Part shown: piece by piece, positions 1 to 6,405 of the stretch | Numbering within the stretch: position 1 is the stretch's first letter | Layout: every line of letters begins with the position of its first letter | Assembly: GCA_030746455.1 (NCBI GenBank) | Contig: JASLMQ010000333.1 | Coordinates: 1 to 9,721, forward strand | Direction: 5' to 3' | Source of the DNA: Candidatus Latescibacterota bacterium | Lineage (GTDB): Bacteria; Latescibacterota; UBA2968; GCA-2709665 | DNA length: 9,721 nt | Position numbers and translations under genes: made by a program | Notes under the pieces: generated by a model | The model's input: the letters and a program-made list of their open reading frames with translations, nothing else | The model's database searches: none | What the model was told of the DNA's origin: nothing

Positions 1-1374
1 CAGACCTGGACCGAGGCCGAGCAGACCAGACTCCGGGAGGACGCGCTCAGGTACGTCATTCCCCACTTCGCCAGCAACGCGGAGCTGGAGAAGGGCCCCA
101 AGATCTTCACGCGCGGCGAAGGGTGCTATGTCTACGACTGCGACGGCAACAAGTACCTGGACACCTTCGCCACCCTCCTTACGACCGTCTGTGGCCACTG
201 TCGCTCCGAGGTGACGGATGTCGTGGCCGAGCAGATGGGCCGACTCGAGTTCTTCCCGAACTACGTGGACACGTTCACGATCCCTCTGATCGACCTGGCC
301 CGCGAGCTGGCCGAGATCATGCCGGGCGAGCTCGAGGTGAGCTTCTTCGTGAACAGCGGATCGGAGGCCAACGAAACGGCGCTCAAGATGGCCCGCCAGT
401 ACCACGTGGAGCGCGGCGACCGCCATCGCTACAAGTTCATCGGCAGACACGATTCCTACCACGCGACCACCCTGGGCGGCTCGGCCGTCACGGGCCTGCG
501 CTGGTTCCGGGAATACTTCGAGCCGCTCATGCCGGGCGCGATCTTCGCCCCTGCCGCGAGGGAGCGCGACTGTCCAGCGGACATGGATTCAGCGGCATAT
601 GGGCGCGTCTGCCTGGAGAAGCTCGAGGAGATCATCGACTACGAAGGTCCCGAAACGATCGCCGGTCTCATCATGGACCCCATCCCGGGCTCGAACACCG
701 GGTTCCCCGTACCGCCGGAGGGCTACCTCCAGGGCGTGCGAGAGCTCTGTGACCGCCACGGCATCGTCCTCATCTTCGACGAGATCCAGACCGGGTTCGG
801 CAAGACCGGAAAGTGGTTCGCCTGCGAGCACTGGGACGTGACCCCCGACATCATGACCATAGGCAAGGGCTTCTCGGGTGGGTTCATCCCGCTGGGAGCC
901 GCCGTGACCACGCCGCGTATCGCCGACGTGTTCCGACAGGGTCCCGGCACCGAGCTGCGCTCTGGGAGCACCTACGGCGGGCACACGGTCGCCTGCGCCG
1001 CGACGCTGGAGAACATCCGCATCATCCAGCGTGAGAACCTGGTGGCCAATGCCGCAGAGGTCGGGAACTACATCAAGCAGGGGCTCGACGCGATCCAGGC
1101 GAAGCACGCCGTGGTGGGACAGATCAGCGGCCTGGGGCTCCTGTGGGCCGTCTGCCTTGTGGCCGACCGCGACTCGGACACCGCGTTGGACCCCGATCTC
1201 GGTGCTGGCACCTGGATCCGCGATTGGTGTTACGAAAACGGGATGATCCTGCGGAACAACGGGGACATCCTCGTCATCGCGCCGTCCCTGATCATCAGCC
1301 GCGAGGAAGCGGACTTCATGCTCGGCCAGATGGACCGCGCCATCACGGCCGCAACATCCCAATTCCAGTTCTAG
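1..1374 (+). CDS. Class III PLP-dependent aminotransferase, 5' partial
   Basis: The reading frame is open from base 1 to the TAG at 1372-1374, giving 457 residues with the true start outside the window; the GTG at 211 is internal. It should be a cytosolic fold-type I enzyme moving an amino group between an omega-amino acid, amine or amino sugar and a keto acid. Visible in order (residues of the partial chain) are the phosphate-binding NSGSEANETALK motif at 118-129, FDEIQTGFGKTG with Asp260 set to pair with the PLP pyridine nitrogen, IGKG with Lys289 as the Schiff-base lysine, and GSTYGGHTVACAA with Thr324 as the phosphate-contacting Thr. The length suggests that little of the N terminus is missing. 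The family includes GABA, beta-alanine, taurine and DAPA aminotransferases; specificity cannot be decided. It precedes the split transketolase on the same strand, but 147 bases and a repeat separate them, so co-transcription is uncertain. Confidence 0.93.
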   Translation, partial: QTWTEAEQTRLREDALRYVIPHFASNAELEKGPKIFTRGEGCYVYDCDGNKYLDTFATLLTTVCGHCRSEVTDVVAEQMGRLEFFPNYVDTFTIPLIDLARELAEIMPGELEVSFFVNSGSEANETALKMARQYHVERGDRHRYKFIGRHDSYHATTLGGSAVTGLRWFREYFEPLMPGAIFAPAARERDCPADMDSAAYGRVCLEKLEEIIDYEGPETIAGLIMDPIPGSNTGFPVPPEGYLQGVRELCDRHGIVLIFDEIQTGFGKTGKWFACEHWDVTPDIMTIGKGFSGGFIPLGAAVTTPRIADVFRQGPGTELRSGSTYGGHTVACAATLENIRIIQRENLVANAAEVGNYIKQGLDAIQAKHAVVGQISGLGLLWAVCLVADRDSDTALDPDLGAGTWIRDWCYENGMILRNNGDILVIAPSLIISREEADFMLGQMDRAITAATSQFQF

Positions 1375-1447
1375 CCCCAATGCCACCCAACGCTCAGGGT
1401 TGGATACCATATGTCACCTGCTGTGAGGCAACACCCCCGTCTTCTTC

Positions 1448-1506
1448 CATCCTGGCTGTTGAAGTTTTCGCGTCTTTCGCGCTTTTCGTAGTTCCCAGGT
1501 CCTGAC
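1448..1506 (+). repeat. Dispersed intergenic repeat, copy A (TTTCGCG-type)
   Basis: This 59-base stretch aligns without gaps to 6553-6611 with 49 identical positions by hand count. Its core is an alternating TTTCGCG unit with TC/CT spacers, followed by TTTCGTAGTTCC and a CTGAC tail. It lies between the aminotransferase stop and the transketolase start, ending 15 bases before the ATG. No open frame of note uses it. Similar pyrimidine-rich TTTCGCG/TTTCGTGGTTCC strings are, from memory, common between genes in environmental bacterial genomes; that is recollection, not a search result. Confidence 0.75.
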
Positions 1507-1518
1507 GTTTCGGAGGAC
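1499..1518 (+). promoter_or_regulatory. Possible SD-sequestering hairpin before split transketolase
   Basis: GTCCT at 1499-1503, the tail of the repeat, is the exact reverse complement of AGGAC at 1514-1518, with a ten-base loop and one possible extra G-U pair (1498/1519). The right arm covers most of the GGAGGA ribosome binding site at 1512-1517 that serves the ATG at 1522. In RNA this could mask translation initiation. The stem is only 5-6 base pairs, so chance is a serious alternative. Confidence 0.3.
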
Positions 1519-1521
1519 TCA

Positions 1522-2349
1522 ATGGCAGACGAATCGAGATTCCACGAATACGAAGCCCTCGCGACCAAGGTGCGGGCCCACTGCCTGCGCATGACGCACC
1601 GCGGCAAGAGCGGCCACGTGGGCAGCATGCTCTCCATGGCCGACCTCCTCGCCGTGCTCTACCTCAAGATCCTCAACGTAGACCCGGCGAAACCCGACTG
1701 GCCCGATCGCGACCGGTTCATCCTCAGCAAGGGCCACGGAGGGGGCGCGGTCTACGCAACGCTGGCCGAGCTCGGCTTCTTCCCCGAGGACTGGATGGAG
1801 GGATACTACCTAGACCGGGGCAAGCTGTCCGGTCACATCAGCCACCACGTCCCCGGTGTGGAGTTCTCGACTGGATCGCTGGGCCACGGTCTGCCGGTGG
1901 CAGTGGGCATGGCCGTGGCCGCCAGGTACCGGGAGAAGCCACACCGTGTCATCTGCCTCATGAGCGATGGCGACTGCAACGAAGGCTCGACCTGGGAAGC
2001 CGTCATGTTCGCCGCCCAGCACGGCCTCGACAACCTCAGCGTCGTCGTCGACTACAACCGGGTCCAGGCCCTGGGGCACATGGAAGACGTCATCGAGATG
2101 GAGCCCTTCGAGGCCAAGGTGCGCGACTTCGGATGGTCGTTCCGCGCGATAGACGGCCACGACTACGGCCAGATCGAGGAGACCCTGAGCGCGATCCCGC
2201 TGCAAGCGGGCAGACCATCGTGGATCCACGCCCGGACAACCAAGGGCAAGCCCATCAGCTGGATGGAACACACCGTCGCCTGTCACTACGGATCGGTCAA
2301 CGACGAAGAGCTCGCCGCGGCGCTCGAGGAGCTGGGGGTGGAGGCATGA
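1522..2349 (+). CDS. Transketolase, N-terminal subunit (split enzyme)
   Basis: This 275-residue protein is the thiamine-pyrophosphate-binding half of a two-chain transketolase, which moves a two-carbon ketol unit between sugars or sugar phosphates in the cytosol. The start ATG follows GGAGGA at 1512-1517. Motifs in order are GKSGHVGSMLS (28-38, with His32), DRFILSKGHGG (64-74, His72), FSTGSLGHGLPVAVGMA (115-131) and the TPP/metal motif SDGDCNEGSTWEA (148-160), ending in VDYNR with Asn179. Asp149 and Asn179 are the expected magnesium ligands; the first residue of the usual GDG is Ser here. The length fits stand-alone N subunits (about 270-290). Its stop overlaps the start of the C subunit, so the two are translationally coupled and surely work as a complex. 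Split transketolases occur in general pentose metabolism and in specialised sugar pathways such as apiose, sulfo-sugar or surface-sugar clusters; nothing here picks one. Confidence 0.95.
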   Translation: MADESRFHEYEALATKVRAHCLRMTHRGKSGHVGSMLSMADLLAVLYLKILNVDPAKPDWPDRDRFILSKGHGGGAVYATLAELGFFPEDWMEGYYLDRGKLSGHISHHVPGVEFSTGSLGHGLPVAVGMAVAARYREKPHRVICLMSDGDCNEGSTWEAVMFAAQHGLDNLSVVVDYNRVQALGHMEDVIEMEPFEAKVRDFGWSFRAIDGHDYGQIEETLSAIPLQAGRPSWIHARTTKGKPISWMEHTVACHYGSVNDEELAAALEELGVEA

Positions 2350-3263
2350 GAACCGTATTCAACGAGGTGCTGTTGGAGCTGGCCCGAGAAGACGACCGCA
2401 TCTTCCTGATCCTGGCGGACATCGGCTATGGCGAAATCGAGCCCTTCGCCGAGGCCTTCCCGGAACGCTATTTCAACGTGGGTGTGGCCGAGCAGAACAT
2501 GACCGGAGTCGCCTGTGGTGTCGCCATGGAAGGCAACATCGCCGTCACCTACTCCATCGCCAACTTCCCCACGCTCCGTCCGCTCGAGCAGATCCGGAAT
2601 GACGTCTGCTATCACGATGCGAACGTGAAGATCGTCATCATCGGCGGCGGACTCGCCTACGGCGCGCTGGGGGTCTCCCATCAGGCCACGGAAGACATCG
2701 CCATCATGCGGGCGCTCCCCAACATGGTGGTGGTCTGCCCGTGCGACTTCGTCGAGGCCCGGGCCGCCACACGGGCCATGATCGACTACGAAGGACCCGT
2801 GTACTACCGCTGCGGCTACAAGCAGAAACCGACCGTCCACCACGACGCCATCGACTACCAATTCGGCAAGTCGATCCAGGTGCGAGACGGCGAGGACCTG
2901 ACGTTCATCTTCACCGGAACCATCGGCAACCAGGTAATCCCCGCGGCCGACGAGCTCGCTGCGGCCGGCATGTCCTGTCGGGTCATCAGCATGCACACCG
3001 TCAAGCCGCTCGACGAAGAGGCGGTCGTCGCCGCCGCGAACGAGACCGGCGGCATCGTCGTCGTCGAGGAGCACCAGATCATCGGAGGCCTTGCGGGGGC
3101 CGTCGCGGAAGCGCTCTGTGACGCCTGCGCAGTCCCGAAACGGTTTCTGCGGCTCGGCCTCCCCGACAGATATGTGACCGAGGTCGGTAGCCACGAGTGG
3201 CTCGTGGATCAGTACGGCCTTTCCACGCGGAAGATCGTCGAAAGGGTCAAAGCGGTGTGGTAG
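2346..3263 (+). CDS. Transketolase, C-terminal subunit (split enzyme)
   Basis: The 305-residue partner of the preceding gene carries the pyrimidine-binding and C-terminal domains. I chose ATG 2346 because the ATGA overlap with the upstream stop, the GGTGGAGG just before it and the start of transketolase-like sequence (MRTVFNEVLLELA) all agree; the frame is open further upstream but without family resemblance. Motifs are RYFNVGVAEQNMTGVA with Glu49 as the catalytic glutamate that activates the TPP aminopyrimidine, LGVSHQATEDIAIMRALPNM with His112 corresponding to the GPTHQ His, and EGPVYYRCG, whose Arg matches a substrate-phosphate contact. Unusually, the segment before VSHQ reads IIGGGLAYGALG; the His seen there in classical transketolases (SHAG or THDS type) is replaced by Gly. 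This suggests an atypical acceptor or donor, possibly not a standard phosphosugar. The C-terminal part (TGTIGNQVIPAADEL to the end) is a normal transketolase C domain. Confidence 0.95.
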   Translation: MRTVFNEVLLELAREDDRIFLILADIGYGEIEPFAEAFPERYFNVGVAEQNMTGVACGVAMEGNIAVTYSIANFPTLRPLEQIRNDVCYHDANVKIVIIGGGLAYGALGVSHQATEDIAIMRALPNMVVVCPCDFVEARAATRAMIDYEGPVYYRCGYKQKPTVHHDAIDYQFGKSIQVRDGEDLTFIFTGTIGNQVIPAADELAAAGMSCRVISMHTVKPLDEEAVVAAANETGGIVVVEEHQIIGGLAGAVAEALCDACAVPKRFLRLGLPDRYVTEVGSHEWLVDQYGLSTRKIVERVKAVW

Positions 3264-3405
3264 CGCCGGTCAAGCAAGGGACAGTGGCGCGAGTAGCACG
3301 GAAGATGCATCTGGATGCGTCTGATCGCCTGACCGATCCAGACAGGCAATCCACCGAATCCGTTCAGGGGACCCTACCCAGAGGTCGCTGATCGAGGACC
3401 GCACC
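3264..3405 (+). other. Intergenic spacer, no gene seen
   Basis: This 142-base gap follows the transketolase C subunit. It holds a short imperfect hairpin at 3304-3321 (GATGCATC, TG, GATGCGTC; two-base loop, one G-U pair) with no T tract, so it is not a convincing terminator. GAGGA at 3394-3398 is the ribosome binding site of the next gene. I see no promoter I would defend. The genes on either side could still be one transcript. Confidence 0.5.
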
Positions 3406-3801
3406 ATGACCGAATCGGACTTCAGAGAATGGCTCGAGCGGTACCTACGGCCCCAGGAGAAACGGAGCGCGGAGGCGATTAGGAATCTCTTCGCTGAGGA
3501 CGGGGTCTACTGGTGGGGGCCATACAGTGAGCCGTGCCGCGGAGTGGATGCCATCTACCTGCACCACAGGAATGCGCTGTCCCGCCAGGAGGACATCCAC
3601 TACCGATACGATATCCTGGCGGTCACCGAGAGATACGGCCTGGCCAGGTTCTACCTGAAGATCAAGGACCTGGCTCCAGGCGAACCCAACCGGTACGAGG
3701 GTATCTTCATGGTTCACCTGGACGATGAGAACCGGTGTACGCTCTTCCAGGAGTGGTACAACGCCACGACTGTGGATGGGGACCAGCAGCCACAGGCGTG
3801 A
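3406..3801 (+). CDS. SnoaL-like / NTF2-superfamily protein
   Basis: This 131-residue soluble protein begins at ATG 3406, seven bases after GAGGA at 3394-3398. It shows the layout of a single cone-shaped NTF2-fold domain: an N-terminal helix (FREWLERYLRPQEKRS, 5-20), then AIRNLFAEDGVYWWGPYSEP (25-44) and GVDAIYLHHRNAL, then strands ending in GIFMVHLDDENRCTLFQEWYN. The LFAEDGVY, EPCRG and GIF...FQEWY elements are typical of the SnoaL-like group. Members are polyketide cyclases, ketosteroid-isomerase-like enzymes or non-catalytic binding proteins, so the reaction is unknown. No signal peptide is seen. It sits 69 bases before the dehydratase gene on the same strand, and may act on, or bind, an intermediate of the same pathway; that is inference from position only. 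Confidence 0.8.
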   Translation: MTESDFREWLERYLRPQEKRSAEAIRNLFAEDGVYWWGPYSEPCRGVDAIYLHHRNALSRQEDIHYRYDILAVTERYGLARFYLKIKDLAPGEPNRYEGIFMVHLDDENRCTLFQEWYNATTVDGDQQPQA

Positions 3802-3855
3802 GCTCTACAGCGAAGCGAGCATCGACGAGCACCCCGAATGATGCCCTGCAAGTTG

Positions 3856-3861
3856 AAGGAG
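3856..3861 (+). promoter_or_regulatory. Shine-Dalgarno site fixing the dehydratase start
   Basis: AAGGAG lies nine bases before ATG 3871. It supports that start over the in-frame ATGs at 3838 and 3841, which have no comparable site upstream and would add 11 or 10 residues with no family resemblance. Confidence 0.7.
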
Positions 3862-3870
3862 CAAGCGACT

Positions 3871-5061
3871 ATGAAGATCTCCGACATCAAGGTGATCCTG
3901 GTGAACGATGGAACCAGGAGTACATACGGGTCGGGCTGGCTGCCCAACTACGTCTTCGTGAAGGTCTACACGGACGCCGGCATCGAGGGCGTGGGCGAGG
4001 CCTTCCGCACGGGCAAGGCGCGAACCACCGAAGCCGCAGTCGGCGAGTACGCGCGCTGGCTCGTGGGCAGGGATCCCACCGAGATCCTGCGCAACTGGTA
4101 CGCCTACGTCCATGGTTCGCGCTACCCGCTGGGCACGGCGACCCAGGCCGCGCTCAGCGCGGTGGAACAGGCGATGTGGGACATTGCCGGAAAGTCCTGC
4201 GGTCTTCCGGTCTACAAGATGCTGGGAGGTCCGTTCCGCGACCGCGTGCGCGTGTATGCCAGCAACACCCTGACCCAGCTCAGTGCCAACACCGGCAGCG
4301 ACGAGCCGCTCATGGACGGAGTGGGTGCAGTTGTCGAACAGGGCTTTTCAGCCGTGAAGTTCATTCCGCAGCCGGATGACTTCGAGGGCAGGGGCCCGCG
4401 GCAGATACTGGACGAGAGCATCGATCGCGTGCGGACCGTTCGCGAGGCCGTCGGCGAGGGCGTCGATATCTGTCTGGATTACCACGGCATGGATGTCTCC
4501 CCCTCTCGGGCCATCGAGTTCGCCCGGGCGGTGGAGCCGCTCAACCCGCTCTTTCTGGAAGAGCCCGTTCCCACGGCCAACGTGGAAGGCCTGAGAGAGG
4601 TGAAGGACAAGACAGCCGTGGCCATCGCGGCCGGGGAGCGGTGCACGAGCCGTTCTCTGTTGAGACAGTTGCTCGCAAGGCAGGCCCTCCACATCATCCA
4701 GCCCGAGCCGGCCTGCAACGGCGGCATCCTGGAGACGCTCAAGTGGGCCGCCGTGGCCGAGATGTACGAAATCCAGATCGCCCCCCATCACGTCGGCAGT
4801 CCGGTCTCGCTCCTGGCCTGCTGCCATCTCGACGCATGCTGTCCGAACTTCCTGATCCAGGAGTGCAACGCGGATCCCCGATCGGCCTTCTTCCAGGAGC
4901 TCTTCGGCGAGCTGCCGCAGCTCGAGGACGGCTACCTCACCTTGAGTGACAAGCCGGGCCTGGGCATCGAGCTCGACGAAGAGGCGGCCGCCCGATACCC
5001 CTACAAGCCGTTCGACCGCCGCGTCGTCGCGAGCCCGGACGGGGGCATCGGGATCATCTGA
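3871..5061 (+). CDS. Mandelate racemase/enolase superfamily sugar-acid dehydratase (galactonate-dehydratase-like)
   Basis: This 396-residue cytosolic enzyme belongs to the mandelate racemase subgroup of the enolase superfamily, which abstracts the proton alpha to a carboxylate. Its layout closely follows D-galactonate dehydratase. The N-terminal capping domain spans about 1-120, and the barrel carries Mg ligands Asp203 (in LDYHG), Glu230 (FLEEP) and Glu256 (AGER). His205, two residues after the first ligand, and His306 (IAPHHVGSP) are the expected general acid/base residues; KPGLGIELDEE near the C terminus is also conserved in the group. The residue normally Asp in IIQPD, partner of the second His, is Glu279 here (IIQPEP). 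The likely reaction is dehydration of an aldonic or uronic acid to a 2-keto-3-deoxy acid, but this superfamily is notorious for substrate drift. The aldo/keto reductase gene follows immediately and is probably co-translated. Confidence 0.9.
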   Translation: MKISDIKVILVNDGTRSTYGSGWLPNYVFVKVYTDAGIEGVGEAFRTGKARTTEAAVGEYARWLVGRDPTEILRNWYAYVHGSRYPLGTATQAALSAVEQAMWDIAGKSCGLPVYKMLGGPFRDRVRVYASNTLTQLSANTGSDEPLMDGVGAVVEQGFSAVKFIPQPDDFEGRGPRQILDESIDRVRTVREAVGEGVDICLDYHGMDVSPSRAIEFARAVEPLNPLFLEEPVPTANVEGLREVKDKTAVAIAAGERCTSRSLLRQLLARQALHIIQPEPACNGGILETLKWAAVAEMYEIQIAPHHVGSPVSLLACCHLDACCPNFLIQECNADPRSAFFQELFGELPQLEDGYLTLSDKPGLGIELDEEAAARYPYKPFDRRVVASPDGGIGII

Positions 5062-5066
5062 AGGAG
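5061..5066 (+). promoter_or_regulatory. Shine-Dalgarno site supporting a TTG start
   Basis: AAGGAG begins on the last base of the dehydratase stop codon TGA (5059-5061) and lies six bases before TTG 5073. It fixes the aldo/keto reductase start at that rare codon; translation then reads MRYRHLGRTGLRVS, the canonical beginning of the family. Confidence 0.85.
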
Positions 5067-5072
5067 ATCGCT

Positions 5073-6026
5073 TTGAGGTATCGCCATCTCGGACGAACGG
5101 GCCTCCGCGTTTCCATGCTGGGGATGGGTACCGGAGGGCACGATCCACTCGGGCAGAAGTCCGGTCGGCCGGAAAGCGAGATGATCGGCCTCCTCCACCG
5201 GGCCTTCGACCTGGGCGTAAACCTGTTCGACACGGCCCCGGGCTACATGGAAAGCGAAGCCATTCTCGGCCGGGCGCTCGAGCCGCTGCCGCGACAGGAG
5301 ATCGTGGTATCGACGAAGCTGGGCTTGGCGCCTGCGGGGGAGGACAACGAGCTCTACGTGGCGCCGGATGACGTCGCCGCCAACATCGACCGGAGCCTTC
5401 AGCGGCTAGGGTTGGACTACATCGACGTGCTGCTGATCACGGCCGACCTCAAGCACTTCCCGGTCGTGATGGACCGGCACATACCGGAGCTCGAGGCGCT
5501 CAAGCAGAGCGGGAAGATCCGCGCATTGGGCTCCACCGAGTGGTCGGTCTCCGACGGCGCGCACCAGTGGCTCGAGCAAATGCTGCCGACCGGGGTGCTG
5601 GACGTTGCGATGGTCGCGCACAACATGATCAACCAGTCGGCGCAGGACGTCGTGCTGCCCCACTGCAGCGAACACGGCATCGGCGTGGTCAACATCTTCA
5701 CCGTGCGGAACCTGTTCTGGGATCCCGAGCGTCTGCGTGAAGTACTCGACGAGCTGGCCGAGAAAGGACTTGTGCGTGGGCCGGCCGCGGAAAATGCGGA
5801 TCCCCTTGGCTGGCTGGTGGCGGACGGTATCGCCGGCTCACTCGTCGAGGCGGCCTACCGCTATTGTGCCTACACGTCGGGGGTAACAACCGTGATGTGC
5901 GGGACGCTGGACGTCGGCGAGCTGGAGCATGACGTGGCGTTCCTCGAGGAGGGTCCGCTCCCATCGCAAGCGATCCACCGCCTGCGCGAGACCTTCCGGC
6001 ACGTCGCCGAGCCCATCGGGAACTGA
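5073..6026 (+). CDS. Aldo/keto reductase family oxidoreductase (TTG start)
   Basis: This 317-residue NAD(P)H-dependent barrel protein should interconvert a carbonyl and an alcohol, perhaps on a sugar or polyol. The N terminus RYRHLGRTGLRVS is the family hallmark and supports the TTG start. Three tetrad residues are recognisable: Asp53 and Tyr58 in NLFDTAPGY, and Lys82 in VVSTKLG. The fourth, usually His at the end of the LLLH strand, is Thr123 (DVLLITADL). GKIRALGSTEWS (about 148-159) and GVTTVMCGT (about 271-279), part of the usual cofactor-phosphate region, are intact. The closest resemblance by eye is to the YhdN/galactose-dehydrogenase-like aldo/keto reductases. It lies 11 bases after the dehydratase, implying a shared operon, and its stop is 25 bases from the stop of the convergent cupin gene. 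The missing His may mean altered chemistry or loss of reductase activity. Confidence 0.9.
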   Translation: MRYRHLGRTGLRVSMLGMGTGGHDPLGQKSGRPESEMIGLLHRAFDLGVNLFDTAPGYMESEAILGRALEPLPRQEIVVSTKLGLAPAGEDNELYVAPDDVAANIDRSLQRLGLDYIDVLLITADLKHFPVVMDRHIPELEALKQSGKIRALGSTEWSVSDGAHQWLEQMLPTGVLDVAMVAHNMINQSAQDVVLPHCSEHGIGVVNIFTVRNLFWDPERLREVLDELAEKGLVRGPAAENADPLGWLVADGIAGSLVEAAYRYCAYTSGVTTVMCGTLDVGELEHDVAFLEEGPLPSQAIHRLRETFRHVAEPIGN

Positions 6027-6051
6027 TGCGCAGCACCTACAGCCGTTGAGC

Positions 6052-6396
6052 TTACTCGAGGGTGTCGCGCCAGGCAGGATGCGTGACGTGGACGAAGAGG
6101 GCACGCTGAGGGATGACGATGGTCGTCGGCGTGCCCTTCTCTATGTACCCAAGGTCCCCAGACTCGAACCGGACGGGGTCAGACCCGTCGACGTGGAGTT
6201 CGAGCGCGCCCTCGAGCATGTAGAAGACCTCGTTGTAGTCGAAGGTCCACTCGAGGCGCCCGGGCGCTGTGTACTCCGAGAAACCGGCGGAAAGGCTGCC
6301 GTTCTCCGCGACGATGGGATCGGATGCCCTGGCGGAGATACCCGGCAGATCCAGGTCCTGCAGGTCGCGGTCGGCAGGTTTGACGATCTTGATCAT
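6052..6396 (-). CDS. Cupin-domain protein (EutQ-like)
   Basis: This 114-residue protein is a single cupin barrel. I chose the ATG at 6396 because GGAGA (6401-6405) lies four bases upstream and the product starts MIKIVKPADRDL. The frame extends to 6459 without a good ribosome binding site, over sequence next to the repeat. The core reads RLEWTFDYNEVFYMLEG then DPVRFESGDLGYIEKGTPTTI, matching the EutQ-type arrangement of WxxxYDEVxYxLEG and GDxxxIPKG. The usual two metal-binding His of cupin motif 1 are absent (Asp, Tyr and Asn occupy the area), as is common in EutQ-like cupins, so catalysis by a His-bound metal is doubtful; ligand binding or acetate-kinase-like roles have been proposed for EutQ. 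No other ethanolamine-utilisation gene is visible, so the name indicates fold only. It lies 224 bases downstream of the TIM-barrel-like gene and may be a separate transcript. Confidence 0.8.
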   Translation of the reverse strand: MIKIVKPADRDLQDLDLPGISARASDPIVAENGSLSAGFSEYTAPGRLEWTFDYNEVFYMLEGALELHVDGSDPVRFESGDLGYIEKGTPTTIVIPQRALFVHVTHPAWRDTLE

Positions 6397-6400
6397 AGGG

Positions 6401-6405
6401 TCTCC
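6401..6405 (-). promoter_or_regulatory. Shine-Dalgarno site fixing the cupin start
   Basis: Read on the minus strand this is GGAGA, followed by four bases and the ATG at 6396. It argues for the shorter 114-residue product over an upstream start at 6459. Confidence 0.6.

Noticed and set aside
1387..1403. CCAAC/GTTGG inverted repeat just after the aminotransferase as terminator
   Set aside because: The stem is only five base pairs with a seven-base loop and is not followed by T residues.
1459..1490. TTGAAG as a -35 promoter box within repeat copy A
   Set aside because: No acceptable -10 hexamer occurs at the right distance; the downstream segment is GC/pyrimidine-rich, and the match lies in a repeat block.
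2286..3194. Long minus-strand open frame opposite the transketolase C subunit
   Set aside because: The product is rich in Asp, Gly, Val and His in low-information runs typical of the antisense frame of a GC-rich gene; it has no family resemblance and the plus-strand gene is unambiguous.
3304..3321. Hairpin-like GATGCATC/GATGCGTC as terminator after the transketolase
   Set aside because: The loop would be two bases, one pair is G-U, and there is no T tract.
3197..3391. Short plus-strand frame spanning the end of the transketolase and the following gap
   Set aside because: It overlaps the conserved transketolase C terminus in another frame, has basic low-complexity composition and resembles nothing known.
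6175..6185. GGGGTCAGACC inside the cupin gene, identical to the string at 6617-6627
   Set aside because: It encodes part of a plausible cupin segment (DGSDPVRF) in conserved spacing, so an 11-base coincidence is more likely than an inserted repeat.
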